NCBI GenBank assembly: GCA_016795035.1
Contig: JAEUIT010000018.1
Span: forward strand, 1 to 64,000
DNA length: 64,000 nt
Source: Phycisphaerae bacterium
GTDB taxonomy: Bacteria; Planctomycetota; Phycisphaerae; Phycisphaerales; SM1A02
Direction of reading: 5' to 3'
Part shown: piece after piece, positions 1 to 7,960 of the stretch
Layout of the letters: every line of letters begins with the position of its first letter
Numbering within the stretch: the first letter of the stretch is position 1
Notes under the pieces: model-generated
What the model was told of the DNA's origin: nothing
Databases searched by the model: none
Seen by the model: only the letters and a program-made list of their open reading frames with translations
Program-made: the position numbers and the translations under genes

Positions 1-378
1 CGCCGCCACGTTGTCGATGACCACGACGAAGAGAACGGCCGCGATGATGACGGCGAGAAACGGCGAACTCAGCGATCGCTTCGGCGCCGCCCAGACGATG
101 CAGAGGAGATGCGCCGCGACGAAGGCTTCGACGGTCGTCACGCCGCCGAAGATCGCAACGATCTCGCCAAGCCACGACGGCGCCCAGCCAGCGGCGGTCA
201 CCAAGGGACCGATGAACCCGACCGTCGCGGCGCAGACGACGCCCACCCGCAGCCATCGCGGTAGCCGCCTCAGGACGATGCCAAGCGCGCCGACGAGCGA
301 TGCGACCACCAGCGGCACCGCGAGGAGCGCGATGTCCTGCCAGAGCGGCCGAAGCGCCTCGGCGATGCGGTCATCCAT
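1..378 (-). CDS. partial multi-pass membrane protein, family not recognised
   Basis: This is a partial gene. It reads leftwards from an ATG at 378 and leaves the window after 126 codons without a stop. The ATG overlaps the stop of prpC (ATGGATGA), so the two are probably cotranscribed and translationally coupled. The visible part has about four hydrophobic segments (near residues 15-36, 43-63, 70-97 and 107-122) separated by short basic or polar turns, so an integral inner-membrane protein is clear. I do not recognise a family. The coupling to methylcitrate synthase is the only functional hint, and it may simply reflect tight gene packing. Confidence 0.7.
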   Translation of the reverse strand, partial: MDDRIAEALRPLWQDIALLAVPLVVASLVGALGIVLRRLPRWLRVGVVCAATVGFIGPLVTAAGWAPSWLGEIVAIFGGVTTVEAFVAAHLLCIVWAAPKRSLSSPFLAVIIAAVLFVVVIDNVAA

Positions 379-1537
379 TCCACTTCTTGAGCGCCGGTCC
401 CTTGTACTCGGCGAGCGGACGGATGATCCGGTTGTTCTGGTGCTGCTCCATGATGTGGGCGCACCAGCCGGTGATCCGGCTCGCGACGAAGATCGGCGTG
501 TACTGCGGCACCGGAATGCCGAGGATGAAGTAGGTCATGCCGCAGGGGAAGTCCACGTTCGGGTGGATGTTCTTGTCGCGGAGCATGATCGCCTGCACCT
601 GGTCGCCGAGATCGAACCACTTCTTCGCGTTCGGTCCCAGTTGCTCGGCGAGCTTGAGGCCCCAACCGCGAAGGATGCCCGCGCGGTGGTCGCCGTTCTT
701 GTAGACGCGGTGGCCGAAGCCCATGAGCTTCCGCTTCTCGGCGAAGGCCCGCTGCATCCACTGATCGACGTTCATCGAGCCCTTCGCAGCGGCGAGGTCG
801 CTGTCGATGTCCTTGAGCATCTCCATCGCCATCTCGTTCGCGCCGCCGTGGAGCGGGCCCTTGAGGGCGCCGATGCCGCCGCAGACGGCCGAGTGCATGT
901 CGGTCTCGGTCGACGCGATCGTGCGGCACGAGAAGGTGCTCGCGTTGAAGTCGTGCTCCGCGTAGAGGATCAGGCTGACGTCCATGATCTTCGCGGCGAG
1001 CTCGCTCGGCTTCGTGCCGCTCATGAGCCAGAGGAGGTTCGCCGCGTGATCGAGGCTGGGATCCGAGTCGACCGGCGCCTTGCCGTCGAGCGTGCGCTGG
1101 CACGCGCCGATGATCGCGGGGATCTGCGCGAGAAGCCGCTTCGCCTTGCGAAGCTCCGCGGCCGGCGCGTTGTCCTCGCACTCGGGATCGAGGTGCGAGA
1201 GGAGGCTCACGCCCGAGCGAAGGATCGACATCGGGTGCGCCTTCGGGCTCTCCTTCGCGATGCGGACGATCGCGTCGCGCACGCTCGCGGGAAGCGCCCG
1301 CATCGACGCGATCTCGTCCTTGAACGCCTTGAGTTCGGCGGGCGACGGCTTGTGGCCGACGAGCAGGAGATGCGCCACTTCCTCGAAGGTCGCGTTCGCG
1401 GCGAGATCGGCGATCTCATAGCCGCGATAGATGAGTTCCGTCTGCGTCACGGCGCAGATGGAGGTGTCACCGACGGTCTGACCGGCAAGGCCACGAGTGT
1501 CAACGGGTTTCGCGGGGGCGGAAGCGGTGGTAGACAT
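371..1537 (-). CDS. prpC: 2-methylcitrate synthase / citrate synthase family
   Basis: A 388-residue citrate-synthase-family enzyme, condensing propionyl-CoA (or acetyl-CoA) with oxaloacetate. Family signatures are clear: the GALKGPLHGGANE region with a catalytic His, the MGFGHRVYKNGDHRA segment with the second His, and an Asp-containing PNVDFPCG segment near the C-terminus. The length fits the short bacterial methylcitrate/type II citrate synthases. A methylisocitrate lyase (prpB) lies 0.9 kb away on the same strand, which favours prpC over a TCA-cycle gltA, though sequence alone does not settle substrate. The chosen start (MSTTASAPAKP) gives the usual family N-terminus; longer in-frame reading upstream has no similarity. 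No prpD/acnD is in the window. Confidence 0.9.
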   Translation of the reverse strand: MSTTASAPAKPVDTRGLAGQTVGDTSICAVTQTELIYRGYEIADLAANATFEEVAHLLLVGHKPSPAELKAFKDEIASMRALPASVRDAIVRIAKESPKAHPMSILRSGVSLLSHLDPECEDNAPAAELRKAKRLLAQIPAIIGACQRTLDGKAPVDSDPSLDHAANLLWLMSGTKPSELAAKIMDVSLILYAEHDFNASTFSCRTIASTETDMHSAVCGGIGALKGPLHGGANEMAMEMLKDIDSDLAAAKGSMNVDQWMQRAFAEKRKLMGFGHRVYKNGDHRAGILRGWGLKLAEQLGPNAKKWFDLGDQVQAIMLRDKNIHPNVDFPCGMTYFILGIPVPQYTPIFVASRITGWCAHIMEQHQNNRIIRPLAEYKGPALKKWNG

Positions 1538-1634
1538 GGAAATCTCGCTGCGTAGCGGGTGCGTGAATGGTGAATCGGGCATGGTAGCGAGAAGCGCCGC
1601 CGTGTCCGGATGCGGAGGGCGGTCGCGCGGCCAG

Positions 1635-1640
1635 TAGCAT
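1635..1640 (+). promoter_or_regulatory. putative -10 box (TAGCAT) of a leaderless transcript
   Basis: TAGCAT ends six bases before the ATG of the CpcT-like gene at 1647. This spacing puts the predicted transcription start on the start codon. The same TANNNT-N6/7-start geometry recurs at other genes in this window. No clear -35 box is visible. Confidence 0.45.
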
Positions 1641-1646
1641 GACGGC

Positions 1647-2438
1647 ATGCTTCGCCTCCTCTCGACCATCACGATCGCCGTCGCAGCCGCACTCGCCGGT
1701 TGCAAGACCGCCCCCACCGGAGGCGTCGCGACCGACGCCGAACCGGGCTCGCCCGAGCACCTCGCCGCGATGATGGCCGGCTCGTACTCGAGCAAGGCGC
1801 AGTCCGAGGCGGATCCCGAGTTCCGCGACATCCGACTCTCGATGGTGCGCATCTGGCCCACGCGGCCCGACGGCCCGTGGCTCTACGTCGAGCAGGCTGC
1901 GGCAACGTCGCTCGACAAGCCGTATCGCCAGCGCGTCTACCAAGTGTTGAAGAGCATCCTTCCGCCCGATCCGGCGTGGACGGTCGAGAGCCGCGTGTAC
2001 GAATTGCCGGGCGACCCGCTCGCATTCGCCGGCGCATGGACGGCGCCGGCTCGCTTCGACGCCATCTCGCCCGAATCGCTCCTGCCGCGCGACGGCTGCA
2101 CCGTCTTCCTCTCGCTGCGCGAGGACGGCAGTTACGCGGGCGGCACGTACGAACAGGAATGCGCGAGCTCGCTGCGCGGCGCCGCGTACGCGACGAGCGA
2201 AGTCGTGATCACCGCGGAAGAGCTTCGCTCCTGGGATCGCGGGTTCGACAAGGACGGCAAGCAAGTGTGGGGCGCCGTAAAGGGGCCATATCAATTCCTG
2301 CGCATCACGCCCGAAGACGCGAAGGCCGCCCAAGCCGGCGCCGCCACGACCTCGGCTGCAACGCAGAGACCCGGCACGACGGTCGTCGCGCCCGCGCCTG
2401 CAACGAAGAACGAGGATCGCGCCCCGCCGATGCGCTGA
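1647..2438 (+). CDS. CpcT/CpeT-family lipoprotein
   Basis: A 263-residue protein with a lipoprotein signal (lipobox ALAGC, Cys at about residue 19) followed by a domain resembling the CpcT/CpeT bilin-lyase family (residues about 35-225). This includes the MMAGSYSSKAQSEADPEF and RIWPTRPDGPWLYVEQA segments typical of that family's N-terminal beta-barrel. In cyanobacteria CpcT attaches phycocyanobilin to phycobiliproteins. No phycobiliprotein or bilin gene is seen here, so this is one of the non-photosynthetic relatives of unknown function. The C-terminal 40 residues are a low-complexity Ala/Pro/Thr tail. It lies between the divergent prpC and convergent prpB (7 bp between stops). Family assignment is fairly sure; function is not. 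Confidence 0.8.
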   Translation: MLRLLSTITIAVAAALAGCKTAPTGGVATDAEPGSPEHLAAMMAGSYSSKAQSEADPEFRDIRLSMVRIWPTRPDGPWLYVEQAAATSLDKPYRQRVYQVLKSILPPDPAWTVESRVYELPGDPLAFAGAWTAPARFDAISPESLLPRDGCTVFLSLREDGSYAGGTYEQECASSLRGAAYATSEVVITAEELRSWDRGFDKDGKQVWGAVKGPYQFLRITPEDAKAAQAGAATTSAATQRPGTTVVAPAPATKNEDRAPPMR

Positions 2439-2444
2439 CGCGGC

Positions 2445-3329
2445 TCACCCGCGGTCGAGCAAGTTCCACTGCTTTCCCGGCGTGTAGCCAAGAAGTTCGT
2501 AGAGCTCCTTGCGCGTCTGCATCTCGCCGAGGACACCGCGGACGCTGCCGTCGCGCTTGAGCGCCTCGAGGCCGCGCGCGACGTGGCCCATCGCGAGGCG
2601 CATCATGCTGAGCGGATAGATCACGATCTGGTAGCCGAGTTCCTGGAAGCGCTGCGCCGTGATGTCGGGCGTCTTGCCGAACTCGGTCATGTTCGCGAGA
2701 AGCGGCCCCGGGCTTCCCTTCGCGAACCGCGCGAACTCGTCTTCCGACTGAAGCCCTTCGGGGAAGATGCAGTCGGCGCCGGCTTCGCGATAGAGATTCG
2801 CGCGGCGGATCGCGTCGTCGAAACTCTCGACGTGGCGGGCGTCGGTCCGCGCGATGATGACGAAGTCCTTCGAGAGGCGGTGCTTCGCCATCGCGTCGAC
2901 CTTTTCGGCCATCGACGAGGCGGGGATGAGATCCTTGCCGTCGAGGTGTCCGCAGCGCTTCGGGAAGACCTGGTCCTCGATGTGGAGCGCCGCCGCGCCG
3001 GCCCGTTCGTACTCGATGACGGTGCGCACGCAGCACTCGACCTCGCCGTAGCCGGTGTCGGCGTCGGCGATGACCGGCAACGCGGAGGCGTCGGCGATCT
3101 CGCGAATCGTGCGCGTCATCTCGGTGAGCGTGATGAGGCCGATGTCGGGATAGCCCGCGACGTTCGCGGTCGCGCCGCCCGAGATGTAGACCGCGGGGAA
3201 TCCGGCCTTCGCGACGGCCCGTGCGACGAGCGCGTTGAAGGCGCCGGGGACCATGAGCGTGCCGCGAGCCATGCGCTCGCGAAGGATGCGACCAGGCGAT
3301 GGAGACGACGGAGGCGTGGCGGAAGTCAT
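2445..3329 (-). CDS. prpB: methylisocitrate lyase
   Basis: A 294-residue isocitrate-lyase/PEP-mutase superfamily TIM barrel, cleaving 2-methylisocitrate to pyruvate and succinate in propionate breakdown. The metal-binding DADTGYGE segment, the catalytic KRCGH loop (the K[KR]CGH signature separating lyases from PEP mutases), HIEDQVFPKRC and the IARTDA strand are all present. The length matches PrpB. It starts with ATG at 3329. Together with prpC it supplies two methylcitrate-cycle enzymes, suggesting growth on or detoxification of propionyl-CoA. The gene in between (cpcT-like) is on the other strand, so prpB and prpC are separate transcripts unless there is long read-through. Confidence 0.93.
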   Translation of the reverse strand: MTSATPPSSPSPGRILRERMARGTLMVPGAFNALVARAVAKAGFPAVYISGGATANVAGYPDIGLITLTEMTRTIREIADASALPVIADADTGYGEVECCVRTVIEYERAGAAALHIEDQVFPKRCGHLDGKDLIPASSMAEKVDAMAKHRLSKDFVIIARTDARHVESFDDAIRRANLYREAGADCIFPEGLQSEDEFARFAKGSPGPLLANMTEFGKTPDITAQRFQELGYQIVIYPLSMMRLAMGHVARGLEALKRDGSVRGVLGEMQTRKELYELLGYTPGKQWNLLDRG

Positions 3330-3392
3330 GGCGACGGTGCGGTTCGAGAGGCGAGTCGCACAGTGTCGCAGATTTGCCCGACGCCGACCCGC

Positions 3393-5612
3393 TCAGCCAC
3401 CGTTCGATGAGACCGGAACGACCGCGCCGGACGACTCGCTCTTGCGCCGACCGTCGCGCGTCCCCTTCTTCACGTTGCTCGACGGCCTCGCGTCCGAGAT
3501 CGTCTTCTCGAAGACCTCGCCGTAGGGCTTCACCACGAGACGCCCGAGCGACGGGCCCGAGCCTTCTTCCGCTTCGACGCGCAACGCGCCCCAGAAGCCG
3601 GCCTCGAGCAGCGCCTTCTCGAACTCCTCGCGGCCGCTCGGCACATTGCCGCGCAGCTTCGCGAGCGCGAAGTCGACGGCCGCGGCCGATTCGGGCGACG
3701 CTTCTACGACGGCGAAGCCCTTCGCGGTCCACGCCTTGCCGATGCGCTCGACGAGCGCGTCGACTTCGGGCGTGCCGCGACCGGGGTGGTCGTTGATGAC
3801 GATGAGGCGCGCCCCGTCCATCGGCGCCTTCAGCGTTGCAGGCGGCGACGCGCGATCGACGATCGCCACCGTGGGGTCGACGGCCCGTTGCGGCGAGCTC
3901 GGCGCGAGCGTCGAGCGCACTTGGCTCTGCCGCATGAAGAAGACGGCCACCAAGACGACGATCACGATGCCGGCGACGGCGCCGAACGTCGATGCGACCT
4001 GGCGCGGGCCGCCGCGCAGCGAACGGCCACGCTCGCGACGATCGTCGACGACCGCGCGGGCTGCGGCTGCAACGGCGACCGCCTCGCGGGCGCGGGCGGA
4101 GCTCACGTCCTGCGCTGCGTACGACCCGGTCCACCAGTTCGTGACGACAAGCTTCGGACGCCCGGTCGCGCCGAGCGGCGGCGCGGCGACGGCGGCCGCG
4201 ACACCCATGCCGCCCAATCCCATGCCTGCACCGACGCCCACGCCCGGCGAGGCTGGGGGCATCCACGTTGCAGCCGCGGGCGTGACGACCGCGTCGAGAT
4301 CGGCGCCGCGCATCGACGGAAGGTCCGCCGGCCGCACCGACCAAGGGTCGCGGGCGCGAGCCACCGCGTCGAGATCCGCCTGCATCGCGCGAGCGGTCGC
4401 GTAGCGCTGGTGGTAGTCGGCCATCGAACGGCGCACGATCCAGCGGAGGGCTTCCGGGCTTCGCTTCGAGAAGGCGCTGAGGCCGCCGTGCGCCGGGAAG
4501 GTGTTCTCGAGGAGGAAGTAGAGGACGGCGCCGGCGCCGTAGACGTCGAACTTCGCGCCGTCGACTTGGTGCACGCGCACGCCGCGCAGCGCCTGCCGCA
4601 CCATCTCCGGATCGCGGAAGTACTCGGTGCCGTGCGTCGTGAGCGTCATCGCCGAACGGAGCGGCGTCACGAGGCCGAGGTCAACGAGGTGCGCCCGACC
4701 GTTGTGCACCATGATGTTGTCGGGCTTGACGTCCTTATGCCAGAGCCCGCCCTCGTGGTACCGCGCGAGCGTGGCGATCAGGTCGGAGACGTAGCTCATC
4801 GCATCGCTGAGTTCGACGCCGTCGAGGCCGTCCGATCCCGCACGGGCGTGGAGGTAGCGCGTGGTCTCGTTGAGGTTGTCGCCGGGGTGGTACGGCATCG
4901 CGTACCAGAAGCGTCCGTCGTCGAGGCCGTGGTCGAGCACGAGCCCCATCGCGCGGGCGGCGTCCAGGGCCCGCGACTCGCGGACGATCTGCGGAAGGCT
5001 CGAGCCCTCTTCCAGGGCGAAGCTCTTGAGGACGACCTTGTCGGGCGCGCCGGCGAGGCGGCGGCGCTTCTCGGCCGAGGGAGCGGCAACGTAGAGTTTC
5101 GCGCCGGAGCCGCCCGGGCGGAGCGTCCCTTCGATCTCGTAGCCGTCGAACGAAGCCGCGGATCGGCGATCGACCGGCGTGAGCGCCGGCGCGTCGATCC
5201 TCGACGTGTCGACGTTCGGGCGGCGTCCTTCGAGGCGATCGAGAATGCCGACGAGCCCGACGAGCTGCAACGGGCGTCGCAGCGCGAGCGAGTAGACCGA
5301 GTATCCGGCGACCATCGATTCGCGCTTGAGCGCGCGGCCGTAGCGTTCCGCCGCGGGCCAACGGCCGAGGACGACGTTGGCCGTCGCAAGCGGTAGCGAC
5401 ACGATCGCCGCGATCGTGCCGGTCACGATGCGCACCGCATCCTTCACGATGCCGAGAAGGACACGGACCACGTGACCGATGAGGAAGAAGATCGCCTTGA
5501 AGATGCTGCCGGTGACCTTGAACGCGATGACGATCAACGCGATGACCACGCCGAGCGCGATGGCGCCGCCGACGATGGCAAGCAAGACGAGCGGTAGTTC
5601 AGGCCCAAGCAT
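3393..5612 (-). CDS. membrane-anchored Ser/Thr protein kinase
   Basis: A 739-residue kinase with an unusual N-terminus: two hydrophobic stretches (about residues 7-32 and 36-56, with further hydrophobic patches to 82) precede the kinase domain. The glycine loop is GGSG (167-170), the ATP-anchoring Lys is K196 (VVLKSF), the catalytic loop is HKDVKPDN (D294, N299), and the metal motif is DLG (D311) rather than DFG. The APE position reads DPE. All catalytic residues are present, so it should be active. A Pro/Ala/Gly linker leads to one more membrane segment (541-560) and an unrecognised extracytoplasmic C-terminal domain of about 170 residues. The ECF sigma gene lies 27 bp upstream on the same strand, so the kinase is likely cotranscribed with it and may control it. 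Confidence 0.9.
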   Translation of the reverse strand: MLGPELPLVLLAIVGGAIALGVVIALIVIAFKVTGSIFKAIFFLIGHVVRVLLGIVKDAVRIVTGTIAAIVSLPLATANVVLGRWPAAERYGRALKRESMVAGYSVYSLALRRPLQLVGLVGILDRLEGRRPNVDTSRIDAPALTPVDRRSAASFDGYEIEGTLRPGGSGAKLYVAAPSAEKRRRLAGAPDKVVLKSFALEEGSSLPQIVRESRALDAARAMGLVLDHGLDDGRFWYAMPYHPGDNLNETTRYLHARAGSDGLDGVELSDAMSYVSDLIATLARYHEGGLWHKDVKPDNIMVHNGRAHLVDLGLVTPLRSAMTLTTHGTEYFRDPEMVRQALRGVRVHQVDGAKFDVYGAGAVLYFLLENTFPAHGGLSAFSKRSPEALRWIVRRSMADYHQRYATARAMQADLDAVARARDPWSVRPADLPSMRGADLDAVVTPAAATWMPPASPGVGVGAGMGLGGMGVAAAVAAPPLGATGRPKLVVTNWWTGSYAAQDVSSARAREAVAVAAAARAVVDDRRERGRSLRGGPRQVASTFGAVAGIVIVVLVAVFFMRQSQVRSTLAPSSPQRAVDPTVAIVDRASPPATLKAPMDGARLIVINDHPGRGTPEVDALVERIGKAWTAKGFAVVEASPESAAAVDFALAKLRGNVPSGREEFEKALLEAGFWGALRVEAEEGSGPSLGRLVVKPYGEVFEKTISDARPSSNVKKGTRDGRRKSESSGAVVPVSSNGG

Positions 5613-5639
5613 GGGTCGCGTCTCACATTCGGGGCGGCG

Positions 5640-6377
5640 TCACGAGCGCGCGAGGTCCTCGCGCACGAGTCGTGACTGGGCGTGATAGATGTCCGCGAGC
5701 GCGTCGTCGAAGAGGACGTCGTCGCCGCTCAGGCCGGCGCGCTCGGCTTCCGCAAACTCTTCCGGCGTGAACGAGTACGTCGCGATGGTCTCGGCGAGCC
5801 GTCGACGAAGGAGCGCGCGGACCTTCGTGAGATGGCGGCTCACCGTCGGCTCGCTGACGCCGAGTTGATCCGCCACCTGCTTGCCGCTCTGCCCTTCGAA
5901 CACGCGCATCCGGTAGACCTGGAACGGCAGGAACTCCGACTCGCTCTCGGTCGCGCGAATCGCCGCGTAGACCTTGGCGCGGAAGACGTCGAGCTCGTAG
6001 GCCTCGTCCGCCTCCGGAAGCCGCGAGACGCCCATGAAGGAGTCGTCGAGGCTGACGCCACGCTTGCCGCCGCCGCGCTTCGACGCGCTGCGGCGGTCGA
6101 TCTCGTCGCCGAGCACGTGCTTGGCGATCGAGAGGAGCCAGGTCGAAAAACGCGCGCCGCGCGCCGGGTCGTATCGGTCGATCGATCCCGAGAGCGCGGC
6201 GAGCGTTTCCTGCGTGAGGTCCCGGATGGTCTCCGTCCGGATCTGGCCACGTCCCCACTTGAAGAGCTGGCCGCGGATCACCGGTCCGAAAACCTCCCAG
6301 AGCTCGAACCACGCCGCCTCGTCACGGGCGCGAAGCCGACGGATGAAGGAGGTCGTGATCGAGTTCATGAGAACCAT
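5640..6377 (-). CDS. ECF-type RNA polymerase sigma factor
   Basis: A 245-residue sigma-70 family protein with region 2 at roughly residues 15-105 (RDLTQETLAAL, then FSTWLLSIAKHVLGDEIDRR) and a region 4 helix-turn-helix at about 165-200 (KQVADQLGVSEPTVSRHL). It has about 45 extra residues after region 4, which is unusual for a minimal ECF factor and could be a regulatory tail. There are two candidate starts: ATG 6377 and ATG 6368. A GGAG lies 2 bases before the first and 11 before the second, so the choice is open. It sits directly upstream of the membrane kinase gene (27 bp gap); sigma/Ser-Thr-kinase pairing is known for planctomycete ECF groups. No anti-sigma gene is adjacent. Confidence 0.88.
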   Translation of the reverse strand: MVLMNSITTSFIRRLRARDEAAWFELWEVFGPVIRGQLFKWGRGQIRTETIRDLTQETLAALSGSIDRYDPARGARFSTWLLSIAKHVLGDEIDRRSASKRGGGKRGVSLDDSFMGVSRLPEADEAYELDVFRAKVYAAIRATESESEFLPFQVYRMRVFEGQSGKQVADQLGVSEPTVSRHLTKVRALLRRRLAETIATYSFTPEEFAEAERAGLSGDDVLFDDALADIYHAQSRLVREDLARS

Positions 6378-6615
6378 CGCTCCGGGGTTGTTGGGGCGCG
6401 ACCGCTGCCAGTTTCGGAGCCCGCTCGGAAACCGCGCCCCCTCATCATCTTGGCTCCTTCGCCGCGACCGACTCGGACCTCGGCGACCGAATCTCGCAAA
6501 ACCCGACATCGCGGAACGAAATCGTGGTCGGGGACCGCCCAAGAACGCGGCAACGCATCTTCGTCCGCCCAAGGCGGCCCTCGTTGGCGCCCCTTGCTTC
6601 GCCGGACGTTTCGAA

Positions 6616-7569
6616 ATGGCGGTCACTATGCCAGCTTGCTCTTGCCTGAGCCGCGGTCTCCTTCGGTGGGGCATCGTCGGCGGTCTCGCCCTCGGCGGAC
6701 TCACGATCCTCGTCGGCCCCGACCGGGTCGGCGCGGCGTTCGACCAGCTTCGGACCAAGGCCCGCCAGGCCGCCGACAACCTCGTCGACGATCCGGTCGC
6801 CCTTCGCCGACAACTTCAAACCCTCTCCGAGCAGTACCCGACGCGCATCGGCCAAGTCCGCGGCGAGATCGCCGAAGTGGAACGGCAGATGCGTCAGCTC
6901 GAGCACGACTCGGAAGTCGCCAAGCGCGTGGTCGTGATGGCCACCGACGATCTCAACCGCCTCCGTGTGGCGGTCGCTTCTGCGGAGACGTCGTCGCAGC
7001 GCCTCGTGGGTCTCAACGACTCGACTCCGAAGTCGACCGTCGACACCGCGAAGGAAGAGGCGCGACGCATCAACAACGTCCGGCTCTCGTATCAGGATCG
7101 TTTCACCAGCTCGTCGCAGCAGCTCCAGTTCCTCGGCCAGCAGAAGGAACGTCTCACGAAGATCCTCGAGCGGCTCGAAGGCGAGTACTCGGAGTTTGAA
7201 TCGAAGATGGCAGTGCTTGATCGTCAGATCGACTCGATCGAACGCAACGAGCGCCTGATCGACATGACCAAGGAGCAGCAGAAGCTCCTCGCCGACTACG
7301 ACAAGTTCGGCGAGGTCGGCAACCTCGGTCAATTGGAAGCGAAGCTCTCGGAACTTCGCACGGTGCAGGAAGCGCAGCTCGAGGCGCTCTCGAAGGCCGG
7401 CATCCCGAACGACTACGAGCAGCGCGCGAAGTCGGACCTCGCCGACGAGAAGTGGGAACTCGAAGACCCGCTCGCGCTGCCGTCGAAGACTCGGACCGGC
7501 GTTCCGACCGGAACCGGCGCCGAGAATCGTTCGACAAAGACGACGGTTCCTGCAACACCAAGCATCTAA
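6616..7569 (+). CDS. coiled-coil protein with N-terminal membrane anchor
   Basis: A 317-residue protein. After a short Cys-containing leader, a hydrophobic segment (about residues 16-33) could be a signal anchor. The rest, from about 40 to 275, is almost continuous charged heptad-rich sequence (runs such as EIAEVERQMRQLEHD and LERLEGEYSEFESK), predicting long coiled coils. The C-terminus is a short Thr/Pro/Gly tail. I do not recognise a named family; the overall look is that of PspA-like or structural scaffold proteins, but no signature supports that. ATG 6616 is used; ATG 6628 is an alternative. It is divergent from the sigma factor gene. A strong hairpin terminator lies 300 bp downstream. 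Confidence 0.75.
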   Translation: MAVTMPACSCLSRGLLRWGIVGGLALGGLTILVGPDRVGAAFDQLRTKARQAADNLVDDPVALRRQLQTLSEQYPTRIGQVRGEIAEVERQMRQLEHDSEVAKRVVVMATDDLNRLRVAVASAETSSQRLVGLNDSTPKSTVDTAKEEARRINNVRLSYQDRFTSSSQQLQFLGQQKERLTKILERLEGEYSEFESKMAVLDRQIDSIERNERLIDMTKEQQKLLADYDKFGEVGNLGQLEAKLSELRTVQEAQLEALSKAGIPNDYEQRAKSDLADEKWELEDPLALPSKTRTGVPTGTGAENRSTKTTVPATPSI

Positions 7570-7869
7570 AGACGTAGAACTGTCGCCGACCGCGACGCGT
7601 ACGGTGCACGCTCCCCGTTTCAGCCCGAGCTCTCTCCGAGTTTCAGCCGAAACGTGTGACACGCATGAGACAGTCGCGAGTCGGCGACCATCGGGTCAAC
7701 CGACTAACGTTTCACGAAGAGTCGACCGCACCTCGCCAGACACCTCGGTCGAAACAGAGACACAACCGGTCCTTAGCGGCCCCCCAACCCGGAACGAACC
7801 GACACCGATCCGGAACCCGATCCTTCACTGGGTCGGCCGCCACTGACCGAAGAAGGACGCCCCCACACG
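7570..7869 (+). other. 300-bp 3' region upstream of a strong terminator
   Basis: No convincing coding sequence is present. The stretch carries several short repeats (GTTTCAGCC twice near 7618-7650) and ends in a strong intrinsic terminator oriented with the plus strand. It is either a long 3' untranslated region of the coiled-coil gene or encodes a small RNA; nothing in it matches an RNA family I recognise. Confidence 0.4.
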
Positions 7870-7912
7870 CGGACCGGCCTGCTGAGCTTGCTCGGCAGGC
7901 CGGTCCGTTTTT
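7870..7912 (+). terminator. intrinsic terminator, 13-bp perfect stem plus T5
   Basis: The stem pairs 7870-7882 with 7895-7907 (CGGACCGGCCTGC and its complement) around a 12-base loop that can itself pair, followed by five Ts at 7908-7912. The T run is on the plus side only, so it ends plus-strand transcription. The minus-strand peptidase gene ends 49 bp further right and has no T run on its own side of this hairpin. Confidence 0.9.
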
Positions 7913-7960
7913 GCGTGATCGTGTCGAACGAGCGCCGTGCCCGCGGGCGCTCTCGCCGCG

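Noticed and set aside
11..1555. Long open frame (514 codons) opposite prpC, and similar long frames opposite most other genes
   Set aside because: They are antisense shadows typical of G+C-rich DNA: Arg/Ala/His-rich, without domains, and each covers a gene with clear family motifs.
7604..7846. An 80-codon frame in the region before the 7870 terminator
   Set aside because: Composition is Thr/Pro/Arg-rich with no hydrophobic core, no Shine-Dalgarno and no leaderless box; better explained as non-coding.
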